NCBI RefSeq assembly: GCF_018128065.1
Contig: NZ_CP072359.1
Span: 372,001-436,000, forward strand
Source: Prevotella melaninogenica
Lineage (GTDB): Bacteria; Bacteroidota; Bacteroidia; Bacteroidales; Bacteroidaceae
DNA: 64,000 bases
Direction of reading: 5' to 3'
The notes beneath the pieces were generated by a model, which was given only the letters and a program-made list of their open reading frames with translations, was not told the origin of the DNA and ran no database searches. This document shows positions 54,295 through 62,821 of this stretch, piece by piece. The position numbers and the translations under genes are program-made. Position 1 is the stretch's first letter; the number at the start of each line of letters is the position of its first letter.

Positions 54295-54385
54295 TTAGCT
54301 TCTTAAAGGGCGTTAGTAAGGTCCTTAAAGGGCATCTTTTGCAACGCAATTGGGCGTCTTTTCAAAGCCAAAAGAGCATCTATTG
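54295..54385 (+). repeat. GGGCGTTA-type dispersed repeat, copy 2
   Basis: TTAAAGGGCGTTAGTAAGGT, CCTTAAAGGGCATCTTTTGC, and a decayed continuation (TTGGGCGTCTTTTCAAAGCC). Best match is 60450-60565. The rest of 54117-54552 shows no gene. Confidence 0.75.
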
Positions 54386-54552
54386 ATTTTCAGGTTATGA
54401 TTTTTTATTACATTTTCTTGTGTGAAGACATTCCTCTTTATTTCTGAACGCAAGATCCTTTTATAAATCATTCTAAATGTGATTAAATAATAAAAAGAAG
54501 AGTATCGCATAAAAACTACTGCTGTGCTTTCGCACATTCCAACAATTATTAG

Positions 54553-54560
54553 TAAATTTG
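54553..54560 (+). promoter_or_regulatory. -7 box of the LacI-type regulator gene
   Basis: TAAATTTG, 34 bases before the ATG at 54595. Confidence 0.5.
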
Positions 54561-54594
54561 CAAAGCAAAAATATTATATTCACTTCCCATATTT

Positions 54595-55659
54595 ATGGCA
54601 GAAAAGATAAGAATCAAAGACATTGCAGAACGTGCTGGTGTAAGCGTTGGAACAGTTGACAGAGTATTGCATAAACGCCCGAATGTATCGGAAACGGCAC
54701 TGAAACGAGTGGAAAAGGTGTTAAAGGAAATGAATTATCAGCCAAATGTATATGCGAGTGCACTGGCTTATAACAAGAGTTACACGTTCTATTGTCTGAT
54801 TCCAAAGCATAGCAGCGAGGCGTATTGGGAAGAGATTGAGATTGGCGCAATGAAGGCAGCAGAGGCACGCAGAGACTTTTATCTCGACGTGGAAATCATG
54901 TATTACAGCCGATTAGATTCCAACTCCTTTATCGAAACTTACCAGAAATGCCTCAGGAAGAATCCTGATGGCGTTATCCTTGTGCCTACAACGATAGAGT
55001 TAACACGCCAGTTCACGGACGAATTGCACGACCGCAACATTCCTTTCATCCTACTTGACTCTTACATGCCATCGCTGCAACCGCTGTCGTTTTATGGACA
55101 GGACTCCATCCAGAGTGGACGTTTTGCGGCACGAATGCTGATGCTCATTGCACAAAAGGAAGAGAGCATCATGCTTATGAAGCAAATAAAAGATGGTAAG
55201 ATGGCGAGCCGGCAGCAGGAAAATCGTGAGGTGGGGTTCCGTAATTATATGGAAGAGAACTTCCCTGAGATAAAGATTCTTGAAGTAAACCTGCCTTTAG
55301 ATGAAGAGCGGAAACGTTACGACCACATATTAGAAAAGTTCTTCAGTGAGCATCCAGAGGTACATCATTGTATCACCTTTAACTCTAAAGCGCATGTCGT
55401 GGGTAAGTTCTTACTGAAGACACATCGTAAGAATGTTCAGATTATGGGCTATGACGTGGTGCATAAGAATGCTGATTGTCTCCGGGATGGGAGTATCTCG
55501 TTCCTCATTGCACAGCACGCTTACCAGCAGGGATATTTTAGTGTTGACTCTCTCTTCCGTGCTATCGTGTTGAAAAAGAAGGTGGAGCCAGTCAATTATA
55601 TGCCTATTGACCTGCTGACACAAGAGAATATAGACTTTTATCATAGGACGTGGGGGTAA
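54595..55659 (+). CDS. LacI-family transcription regulator
   Basis: 354 residues. DNA-binding domain at 5-30 (IKDIAERAGVSVGTVDRVLH) with the hinge following (ALKRVEKVLKEMNYQPN), then a periplasmic-binding-protein-like ligand domain (FYCLIPKHSSEAYWEEIEIG, PDGVILVPTT, PFILLDSYMP, ITFNSKAHVVG). This subtype often responds to sugars. The NhaC antiporter gene lies 340 bases downstream on the same strand; no sugar-utilisation genes adjoin it, so its targets are unknown. Confidence 0.9.
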   Translation: MAEKIRIKDIAERAGVSVGTVDRVLHKRPNVSETALKRVEKVLKEMNYQPNVYASALAYNKSYTFYCLIPKHSSEAYWEEIEIGAMKAAEARRDFYLDVEIMYYSRLDSNSFIETYQKCLRKNPDGVILVPTTIELTRQFTDELHDRNIPFILLDSYMPSLQPLSFYGQDSIQSGRFAARMLMLIAQKEESIMLMKQIKDGKMASRQQENREVGFRNYMEENFPEIKILEVNLPLDEERKRYDHILEKFFSEHPEVHHCITFNSKAHVVGKFLLKTHRKNVQIMGYDVVHKNADCLRDGSISFLIAQHAYQQGYFSVDSLFRAIVLKKKVEPVNYMPIDLLTQENIDFYHRTWG

Positions 55660-55660
55660 A

Positions 55661-55699
55661 GCTCCACCCCGACCCTCCCCGAAAGGGGAGGGAGGCAAA
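55661..55699 (-). repeat. G-rich dispersed hairpin, copy 3
   Basis: CTCCACCCCGACCCTCCCCG then AAAGGGGAGGGAGG; complement of the 50504-50541 copy. It begins 1-2 bases after the LacI stop, the same placement relative to the gene as copy 2. Confidence 0.8.
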
Positions 55700-55814
55700 A
55701 TTGCTAAAAAGAGATGAAAGAGAGGTAGTAAAAGGGGGGATATGATATGATAAGATAGAAGAAGAGATGAAAAAAGATAAAGGAAGGCATTGATAAAAAT
55801 GGTGACGATGCTCA

Positions 55815-55875
55815 ACACATGACGTGCAGAGGGTTAACACATAATGTGCGGAGGCTTAACACAAGATGTACGCGT
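55815..55875. repeat. TGCGGAGGGTTAACAC repeat cluster, copy 2
   Basis: GTGCAGAGGGTTAACACATA and GTGCGGAGGCTTAACACA follow each other with a 22-base period; relatives of 41140-41206. Confidence 0.7.
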
Positions 55876-55934
55876 ACTTAAGACGAGAAATGGTAAGTGT
55901 GAATAGGGAATGAATCATAGGTTAATAGAAATCA

Positions 55935-55994
55935 TCAACACCTAACATTCAACACTCAACACCTAACATTCAACATCCAACACCCAACACCCAA
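55935..55994 (+). repeat. AACACCCA-type repeat leader in front of nhaC-like gene
   Basis: ATCAACACCTAACATTCAAC and CATCCAACACCCAACACCCA run up to 3-4 bases before the ATG at 55998. Same type as 50319-50425 and 57290-57397. Confidence 0.8.
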
Positions 55995-55997
55995 TAA

Positions 55998-57281
55998 ATG
56001 ACAGAAAACAAAAAAGGACTCCTCGCATTGAGTCCGTTACTTATATTCATCGTATTGTATCTGGTCACCTCCATCCTATCAGGCGACTTCTATAAGGTAC
56101 CGATTACCGTGGCTTTCATGGCTTCGAGTATCTTTGCTATTGCCATATCAGGAGGCTATCCACTCGCAAAACGAATTGAGATATACAGCAAGGGAGCCAG
56201 TACAGACAACATGATGATGATGCTGTGGATATTCGTACTTGCTGGAGCATTCGCCAACTCGGCTAAGGACATGGGCAGTATTGACGCTACGGTCAACCTA
56301 ACCCTCTCCGTCCTACCAGATAACATGCTGCTGCCAGGACTCTTCCTCGCTGCTTGCTTCATCTCTATGAGTATCGGAACGAGTGTCGGAACCATCGTGG
56401 CACTAACACCTATCGCAGCGGGTATTGCCAATTCCACAGGGAGTTCGCTACCATTCGTGGTAGCGATCGTCGTGGGTGGTTCGTTCTTTGGCGACAACCT
56501 TTCCTTCATTAGCGACACAACTGTTGTGGCAACAAGAACACAAGAGTGTAAGATGGCTGATAAGTTTAAGGTAAACTTCTTCATCGTTGCCCCTGCAGCA
56601 GTTATGATTCTGCTTGCCTATATCTTTATGGGTAAGGACATTCATACGATGGGACAAACGGCGAGTGTAGATATCTACAGGGTCATCCCTTACATGGCAG
56701 TACTGATTTGCGCGCTCTTTGGCATAAACGTGATGGCTGTGTTGACCATTGGAATCGTCCTTACGGGTGCCATTGGCATCATTGACGGCAGCTATGATGT
56801 CTATGGTTGGTTTGGAAGTATGGGTACAGGTATCACAGGCATGGGCGAACTGATTATCATCACGATGATGGCGGGTGGAATGTTGGAGATTATCCGCGAG
56901 AATGGAGGTATTGATTATCTCATCAAGGTTATTACCCGTCACGTCAACAGCAAGCGTGGAGCAGAGCTAACCATTGCTTTTCTCGTAAGCTTAGTGGATA
57001 TCTGTACAGCAAATAACACGGTGGCAATCCTTACCGTGGGCGGTATTGCAAAGCAGATAGGCGACCGATATGGCGTAGATAAACGTAAGGCAGCCAGCAT
57101 CCTCGACACCTTCTCATGTTGTGCGCAGGGGTTGATTCCTTATGGTGCACAGATATTAATGGCAGCAGGTTTGGCAAAGATTAACCCTGTGAGCATCGTC
57201 CCATTCTTGTATTATCCAATACTATTGGGCATCACAGCCTTCCTCTCTATTCTCTTCCATTATCCCCGCCGTTACTCATAA
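55998..57281 (+). CDS. Na+/H+ antiporter, NhaC family
   Basis: 427 residues, about 10-11 membrane segments. The family core is visible in ISMSIGTSVGTIVALTPIA, GGSFFGDNLSFISDTTVVAT and the later FSCCAQGLIPYGAQILMAAG with SLVDICTANNTVAILTVG. It exchanges Na+ for H+ (or a small organic acid) across the inner membrane. It follows the LacI regulator on the same strand, separated by three repeat elements. Translation begins right after the AACACCCA array. Confidence 0.9.
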   Translation: MTENKKGLLALSPLLIFIVLYLVTSILSGDFYKVPITVAFMASSIFAIAISGGYPLAKRIEIYSKGASTDNMMMMLWIFVLAGAFANSAKDMGSIDATVNLTLSVLPDNMLLPGLFLAACFISMSIGTSVGTIVALTPIAAGIANSTGSSLPFVVAIVVGGSFFGDNLSFISDTTVVATRTQECKMADKFKVNFFIVAPAAVMILLAYIFMGKDIHTMGQTASVDIYRVIPYMAVLICALFGINVMAVLTIGIVLTGAIGIIDGSYDVYGWFGSMGTGITGMGELIIITMMAGGMLEIIRENGGIDYLIKVITRHVNSKRGAELTIAFLVSLVDICTANNTVAILTVGGIAKQIGDRYGVDKRKAASILDTFSCCAQGLIPYGAQILMAAGLAKINPVSIVPFLYYPILLGITAFLSILFHYPRRYS

Positions 57282-57289
57282 CATATCAT

Positions 57290-57397
57290 CATCACCCAAT
57301 ATTCAACACCCATCACCCATTATCCTCACCGTTACTCATAACATATCATCAACACCCATCATTCATCACCCAACACCCAACACCCAACACCCAACAT
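57290..57397 (+). repeat. AACACCCA-type repeat leader in front of the 279-aa gene
   Basis: Contains a 35-base-scale duplication (TATCCTCACCGTTACTCATA follows an echo of the nhaC gene end TATCCCCGCCGTTACTCATA) and four tandem AACACCC units ending 4-5 bases before the ATG at 57399. Confidence 0.8.
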
Positions 57398-57398
57398 C

Positions 57399-58238
57399 AT
57401 GCAACCAATAGAATCATCTGGAATGGATATCATTCAACGAAACTTCTTCCGAATCTTATGTTCGGGCGCATTCGGCACACAGTCGAACCTCGAACCAATG
57501 TCTGCTTTCAAGTGGCGAAGACTCATACAGATGGTCGAAGCACAACAAGTGATGCCTATTTTCATTAATGGCATCGCAAGACACTCTATGGATGAAGGGC
57601 TCAACCTGCTAGAGAGTATCATTGCTGATGTCAGAGCAAAGCAGGAGGAACGCAAGACATTAACGGCAAGAATTCCCAAGACCGTGAGACTTAGTAACAC
57701 CCTGTTAAACCGAAGACTCAAGAATCTCATCTACAACGAACTGCATAGCATCGATACCTCTACCGAGACGCTGGACTTATTGAAAATCATTGTCTCTAAC
57801 TCTGAAACAATGTTTACACGTGGTATGAACTTAGGTGGTATCATCACAATGGGCGAATACCTAAGAACTCGTGGAAACAAAGTAGACTTCGTAAAGTTGG
57901 AGAACTGGCTAAACACCCTGCAACTGCATGCTATGGCAGAACTACAAGGCAATGTCCTCATCTCCGTCTTTGGCTTTGAAGAAGACGAAATCCCATTCGT
58001 TACCAAGAGTGACCCAAATGCCTACCGCCTCACATTACGCAGTATTTCAGACTTAGCCAAGGACACTGCACACGAATGGCACTTCAGACAAAACGCCGTA
58101 GGATTTGTACAAAACAATAGTTCCGTACTTCGTCGTAACGTCCGTCGAAGCCTCCGCTACGTAGGATATGCACCCATTGAGACAACAAGCAACTTCTTTA
58201 GCAACTTCGTCAGAAGCCTCTCTGAGATTGAAGAGTAA
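57399..58238 (+). CDS. Hypothetical protein, mostly helical
   Basis: 279 residues (a second in-frame Met nine codons in is also possible), no signal peptide and no membrane segment. The N-terminal FFRILCSGAFGTQSNLEPM and FKWRRLIQMVEAQQVMPIFING faintly recall the helical start of PF14907-type nucleotidyltransferases, but no catalytic motif follows; this is a weak impression. Later parts contain GMNLGGIITMGEYLRTRGNK and FGFEEDEIPFVTKSD. Function unknown. Preceded by the AACACCCA array and followed by a strong terminator. Confidence 0.7.
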   Translation: MQPIESSGMDIIQRNFFRILCSGAFGTQSNLEPMSAFKWRRLIQMVEAQQVMPIFINGIARHSMDEGLNLLESIIADVRAKQEERKTLTARIPKTVRLSNTLLNRRLKNLIYNELHSIDTSTETLDLLKIIVSNSETMFTRGMNLGGIITMGEYLRTRGNKVDFVKLENWLNTLQLHAMAELQGNVLISVFGFEEDEIPFVTKSDPNAYRLTLRSISDLAKDTAHEWHFRQNAVGFVQNNSSVLRRNVRRSLRYVGYAPIETTSNFFSNFVRSLSEIEE

Positions 58239-58253
58239 GCTTACTAAAACATA

Positions 58254-58292
58254 ATAATGCCTTGCCCCACGTGGACAAGGCATTATCTTTTT
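58254..58292 (+). terminator. Terminator after the 279-aa gene
   Basis: ATAATGCCTTG (58254-58264) pairs with CAAGGCATTAT (58276-58286), with an inner CCAC/GTGG stem and CTTTTTAA after it. Confidence 0.85.
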
Positions 58293-58355
58293 AATAGAAT
58301 AAGTAGATTTTCTACACTTTTCACCCTCATTAAGCATTTAATCAGATATTTTTCG

Positions 58356-58363
58356 TATCTTTG
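58356..58363 (+). promoter_or_regulatory. -7 box of the second GH20 gene
   Basis: TATCTTTG, about 60 bases before the ATG at 58425. Confidence 0.55.
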
Positions 58364-58424
58364 TGCATGGATAGTTGAAGTCCAGAATATAAAAACCTAA
58401 ATACAAAACATTCATTTAATCGAG

Positions 58425-60035
58425 ATGAAGAAAATCTTACTTTCAGTGGCATTGATGATGGCTACATTCTCACTTCATGCCACAGATGCGAACTACCAGG
58501 TAGTTCCTCTCCCACAAAGCATTACTGCTGAGAAGGGTGCACCATTCGTTTTGGATGCTAACACCGTTATCAACGTAGCAAGCAATGACGAGGCAATGCG
58601 CCGTAATGGTGATTTCTTAAAACAATATGTACAGGAGGCAACTGGTATTGTGCCAAATGGAATGAACAAGAAAGGAGCAACAATCACGCTGAAACTCAAT
58701 GCAAAGCTGGAGAATGAAGAGGGTTATGTCATCACCATAAAAGCTAAGAACATTACTATTGAAGGTAAGACTCCACGTGGTGTATTCTATGGTGTACAGA
58801 CGCTTCGCAAGTCATTGCCATTGGAGAAGGCTGAGAACGTAACCTTCCCAGCAGCTCGTATCGTAGACTATCCACGCTTCGGCTATCGTGGTACAATGCT
58901 CGATTGCGCTCGTCACTATTTCAAGATGAGTTTCATTAAGGAGTTCATTGATATGTTGGCGCTCCACAATGTCAACACCTTCCACTGGCACCTCACTGAG
59001 GATCAGGGCTGGCGTGCACAGATTGACCGCTATCCAAAGCTTACTGAGGTTGGTTCAAAGCGTGCGCAGACAGTTATTGGTCGTATGACAGGACTCTTTG
59101 ATGAGACTCCATACGGTGGTTACTATACAAAGGATGAGATGCGTGAAGTTGTGAAGTATGCAGCTGATCGTTATATCACTGTTATCCCTGAGATTGACAT
59201 GCCTGGTCATATGCTCGGCGCATTGGCAGCTTACCCAGAGCTTGGTTGTACCGGTGGTCCTTACAAAGTGGCTGAGCAGTGGGGCGTATTCCCAGACATT
59301 CTCTGCGCTGGTAACCCTAAGACCTACGAGTTTGTGAACAATGTTCTCGATGAGATTGTTGATATCTTCCCATCAAAATATATCCATATCGGTGGTGACG
59401 AGGCTCCACGTATTCGTTGGCAACACTGTCCACGCTGTCAGGCTGAAATCAAACGTCTCGGCTTGAAGGGCTCTAACGGCTTCTCTGCAGAGGCTCAGCT
59501 ACAGGCTCACTTCATGAATCAAGTGGCAAAACACTTGGAGTCTAAGGGTCGTAACATCATCGGTTGGGACGAGATTCTTGAGGGTGATGTAGACAAGGGT
59601 ACAACTGTCATGAGCTGGCGTGGTGTGAATGGTGGTATTGAAGCGGCTAAGCGTGGCTTGGATGCAATCATGACTCCAGTAAACTATTACTATCTCGATT
59701 ACTATCAGAGAAAGGATAACACGATGACCCTCATCGGTGGTTTCCTCCCAGTTGAGACAACTTACGACTACGACCCAGTGCCAGACGACGCTACCCCAGA
59801 GTTGAAGAAGCACGTTAAGGGTGTACAGGCAAACCTCTGGACAGAGTATGTTATCGGTCGCGACCTCGCTTTCTTCCAGCTCCTCCCACGTGTTGCAGCT
59901 ATGGCAGAGACTGGTTGGACAGAGAACGATAAGAAGGACTTTGCTTCTTTCAAGGAGCGTGAGACACGCCTTAACGAGCTTTACAAGCACTTCGGTTGGA
60001 AGACTTGTCAAGACCTCTACAAGGAGAAGAAGTAA
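58425..60035 (+). CDS. GH20 beta-N-acetylhexosaminidase (exported)
   Basis: 536 residues with a signal peptide (about 1-19, MATFSLHAT). GH20 N-terminal domain (about 22-145), then the barrel: GTMLDCARHYF, HWHLTEDQGWR, PEIDMPGH and the catalytic pair in HIGGDEAPR (D325, E326), ending in the Trp-bearing QANLWTEYV and TGWT of the active-site rim. It releases terminal N-acetylhexosamines, probably in the periplasm or at the cell surface. Clean start, promoter and terminator; unlike the 6410 enzyme it has no LRR part and is not linked to a SusCD pair. Confidence 0.95.
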   Translation: MKKILLSVALMMATFSLHATDANYQVVPLPQSITAEKGAPFVLDANTVINVASNDEAMRRNGDFLKQYVQEATGIVPNGMNKKGATITLKLNAKLENEEGYVITIKAKNITIEGKTPRGVFYGVQTLRKSLPLEKAENVTFPAARIVDYPRFGYRGTMLDCARHYFKMSFIKEFIDMLALHNVNTFHWHLTEDQGWRAQIDRYPKLTEVGSKRAQTVIGRMTGLFDETPYGGYYTKDEMREVVKYAADRYITVIPEIDMPGHMLGALAAYPELGCTGGPYKVAEQWGVFPDILCAGNPKTYEFVNNVLDEIVDIFPSKYIHIGGDEAPRIRWQHCPRCQAEIKRLGLKGSNGFSAEAQLQAHFMNQVAKHLESKGRNIIGWDEILEGDVDKGTTVMSWRGVNGGIEAAKRGLDAIMTPVNYYYLDYYQRKDNTMTLIGGFLPVETTYDYDPVPDDATPELKKHVKGVQANLWTEYVIGRDLAFFQLLPRVAAMAETGWTENDKKDFASFKERETRLNELYKHFGWKTCQDLYKEKK

Positions 60036-60080
60036 TCTCAAAGCGTATTAGCACCGTCTAATACCAGCTAAAATATATTC

Positions 60081-60128
60081 AGCTGATAAGGTGTGAGGGC
60101 TATCCTCGCAGCTTATTAGCCCTTTTTT
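60081..60128 (+). terminator. Terminator of the second GH20 gene
   Basis: CTGATAAG...GTGAGG pairs with CCTCGC...CTTATTAG, followed by CCCTTTTTTT. About 45 bases after the stop. Confidence 0.8.
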
Positions 60129-60129
60129 T

Positions 60130-60310
60130 AAATTCAAAATTCATAGTTTAAAATCCATAATTATGATTACCATTGTTGGGAGAGTTCAAAACTTAAGAGT
60201 TAAAGAACAAATCAAAAAGTTCAATGTTCAAAGTTCAAAGTAATAAGAGTTCAAATCTCAAAGTTCAAAGGAATAAGTGTTCAAATCTCAAAGTCTTTAA
60301 CGCTCCGTAG
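60130..60310. repeat. AT-rich and TTCAAAGTTCAAA repeats
   Basis: AATTCAAAATTCATAGTTTA, AATTATGATTACCATTGTTG, then several GTTCAAATCTCAAAGTTCAAA units (about 60185-60298). No gene. Confidence 0.65.
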
Positions 60311-60449
60311 TTCTGTGTGGAGATTTAAATTAAGTTACAAAGGTTAGAAATATATTTACAAAATAAGCAAAGATCAGACTGGCATTTGAGCTAAAAACAA
60401 GCAAATCTAACACCTTTGTAAGTCTTTTGTAATCAATTAGTTGCGGGGG

Positions 60450-60565
60450 TGTCCTCCAAAAGGTACCTAATAGGACTTCAAAAGGGCGTTAGTAAGGGGC
60501 TTAAAGGGCACCTTTTGCAAGCCAAAAGGGCGTTAATTGGAAGCCAATTAACGCCCTTTTTATTT
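60450..60565 (+). repeat. GGGCGTTA-type dispersed repeat, copy 3
   Basis: TTCAAAAGGGCGTTAGTAAG, GGGCTTAAAGGGCACCTTTT, GCAAGCCAAAAGGGCGTTAA and a closing hairpin GGGCGTTAATTGG / CCAATTAACGCCC with a T run, usable as terminator. The most complete copy; relatives at 21345 and 54295. The remainder to 60735 shows no gene. Confidence 0.8.
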
Positions 60566-60735
60566 TTAAGATTTGAACTTTCTTTACAAAACAACGATTA
60601 ACTAATGCGTGAAAAGACTAATAAATTAACAAGCCACTTACCGCAATAATCTCTGTTAGGAAGAGTAAGGATAATAACAAATTATTAGGCTTTGCGTTTT
60701 AACATCCCAGCCCTTCAATCAGTTTTCTGCCAAGT

Positions 60736-61581
60736 TTATCCGTATTTTTCAATAAGATACTTGACAAAAGAAAGGCTATTGAAGTCGATAAATCCTGCAT
60801 CTTGCTGGTTAAGCGCTGCCACCTCTGTCATTTCATCAGCGGTAAGACTGAAGTCGAAGATATCAAAATTCTGCTGCATACGCTCTACGTGTACACTCTT
60901 TGGAATGGCTACAATACCTCGCTGAGTAAGCCAACGGAGTGCCACCTGAGCAGCTGTTTTACCATATTTGGCACCTATAGCCGAGAGAATTTCGTTCTGC
61001 ACAATACCGTCTACACCTTCTCCGCCAAGTGGTCCCCACGCCATCATCTTTGTATCGGTCTCATTTAAGACTGGCACAATATCGTTCTGCTGTGCCATAA
61101 CGTTACACTGCAACTGATTGATCATTGGCTTTACATCTACATAATGAACAAACTCGAAGAAGCGTCCTGCCTGAAAGTTAGACACACCGATAGCTCTCAC
61201 CTTACCGCTACGATAGGCTTTCTCCATAGCTCGCCATGTACCATAGATATCGCCATATTGCTGATGAATGAGCAGAAGGTCAATATAGTCTGTATCAAGT
61301 TTACGCAGACTCTCTTCAATGCTTGTAGCAGCCTTCTCCTCTCCTGCATTAGAAGGCCACACCTTAGTTACGAGGAAAAGCTCGTCACGTCTAAGTCCAC
61401 TCTTGCGCCAAGCACGTCCGACACCTTCTTCATTACCATAAATCTGGGCGGTGTCAATAAGGCGATAGCCTACTTTCAGAGCCTCACTTACACTGCGTTC
61501 GCACTCGTCAGGACTTACCAAAAATACTCCATAGCCCAAAAGAGGCATCTCAACTCCGTTGCTTAATTTGATTGTTTCCAT
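60736..61581 (-). CDS. Aldo/keto reductase
   Basis: 281 residues. Catalytic tetrad D43 (RLIDTAQ), Y48 (IYGNE), K73 (LVTKVW) and H106 (LLIHQQ); NADPH-binding end in AIPKSVHVERMQQNFDIFDF. The family reduces aldehydes and ketones; this subgroup includes 2,5-diketo-gluconate reductases, but the substrate cannot be told. Cytoplasmic. It lies divergent to an AraC-type regulator with about 275 bases between start codons, suggesting control by that regulator. Confidence 0.92.
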   Translation of the reverse strand: METIKLSNGVEMPLLGYGVFLVSPDECERSVSEALKVGYRLIDTAQIYGNEEGVGRAWRKSGLRRDELFLVTKVWPSNAGEEKAATSIEESLRKLDTDYIDLLLIHQQYGDIYGTWRAMEKAYRSGKVRAIGVSNFQAGRFFEFVHYVDVKPMINQLQCNVMAQQNDIVPVLNETDTKMMAWGPLGGEGVDGIVQNEILSAIGAKYGKTAAQVALRWLTQRGIVAIPKSVHVERMQQNFDIFDFSLTADEMTEVAALNQQDAGFIDFNSLSFVKYLIEKYG

Positions 61582-61845
61582 ATTTCGTCTTGCTTATTTA
61601 TTAATGAATTATTAGTTCTACGTATTATTTTATGTCGTTAGGCGGACTCATACTCGATAGTTAAGAACCTATAAAAGAGCACTTTATCCTATGAAAGGAC
61701 TGCACCTATGTATCGACAACAAAATTTGTTATTATCGTTTGACGGTGCAAAATTACGCAAAAGAAATCAATGGTTTGTTTCACTTTTTCTACCTCTTGTT
61801 TCACTTTTTACACAAAAAAGATTTGGAGTAGACCAAAATAGTGCT

Positions 61846-61853
61846 TATTTTTG
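61846..61853 (+). promoter_or_regulatory. -7 box touching the AraC-type gene start
   Basis: TATTTTTG followed by only CAAT before ATGATG at 61858; transcription would start at or within the first codons, so a leaderless mRNA. Confidence 0.5.
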
Positions 61854-61857
61854 CAAT

Positions 61858-62679
61858 ATGATGATATTAAAGGACTTCGACCTTGCTTATTCAACCGATA
61901 TCCACATGATAGAGGATGAGCGGTTTTCTCACTGCATTTTTCATATTATCTGCATAAATGGGGAGGGTAGCTTCGTCTATAACGAGTCGTGTTTTCACAT
62001 CAATAAGAATGACCTTATCGTTATAAGTCGCCCTGACGAGGTAAAGAATATTGCCGTCACAAACGATTTCCGAATAGAGTGTTTCGCTGCTAATGCTTAC
62101 TTTCTTAGAAATTCACTTCCCCCAAACAATTACAGCATCAGAGGAAGTATGAGTCTCTATCAAGACCCTATTATCCCGCTTTCTGCGGAGAATGCAGAGA
62201 AATTCTTAGCTGATATTCACCACCTTCGTGACAGACTTGGAGAAAAGGAATCTCTCTATTACTACGAAATTATGGAAAGTATGTGCCTTACAATGATCTA
62301 TGATATATTTGGATTCCACGCAGTCTATTATCGTAATCGAGAGGATGTAGACCATGCCAATTATGTTGTCAACGAATTTCTAAGGATGCTTTCCACTGGT
62401 ATTACACGTACACAGCGGGACGCAACCTATTTTGCTGAGCAGCTACACGTGTCCTTGAAGTATCTCTCACGTACCATCAAACGCACTACGGGAAACACTA
62501 TTACCGCTTATATTGACCGTGTTACTATTCCTATTTTACGGAAATACCTTGATGACGAGAGCCTTTCACTGACACAGATTAGCGATAGAATGAATTTTAC
62601 GTCCCTTTCCTACTTCAGCCGTTACTGCTCAAAACATTTAGGTATGACACCGAGTAAATATAGAAATCGTAAGGCATAA
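61858..62679 (+). CDS. AraC-family transcription regulator
   Basis: 273 residues from ATG 61858 (or the adjacent ATG 61861); the frame is open 50 codons further upstream but that part reads through the promoter and has no coding character. N-terminal cupin-like sensor domain (about 1-130, FHIICINGEGSFVYNESCFHI, DLIVISRPDEV) and C-terminal double helix-turn-helix (about 175-270, FAEQLHVSLKYLSRTIKRTTG, LTQISDRMNFTSLSYFSRYC, KHLGMTPSKYR). Divergent from the aldo/keto reductase, its likely target. Confidence 0.88.
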   Translation: MMILKDFDLAYSTDIHMIEDERFSHCIFHIICINGEGSFVYNESCFHINKNDLIVISRPDEVKNIAVTNDFRIECFAANAYFLRNSLPPNNYSIRGSMSLYQDPIIPLSAENAEKFLADIHHLRDRLGEKESLYYYEIMESMCLTMIYDIFGFHAVYYRNREDVDHANYVVNEFLRMLSTGITRTQRDATYFAEQLHVSLKYLSRTIKRTTGNTITAYIDRVTIPILRKYLDDESLSLTQISDRMNFTSLSYFSRYCSKHLGMTPSKYRNRKA

Positions 62680-62821
62680 GCCTCAATAGAACGATGGTTC
62701 CTATCGCTTTATGGCACAAGTAAAACTGCATTAGAAGTCTAATACAGCTTTACTATGTTTTTATTTCGTTCTTTATACTACCTTTCTATCGGATAATTTT
62801 ATAAAGACTTTCTCCCTCCCC

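Noticed and set aside
61708-61857. Upstream 50 codons of the AraC-type gene
   Set aside because: They contain the promoter box and lack similarity to the family; the conserved part begins at 61858.
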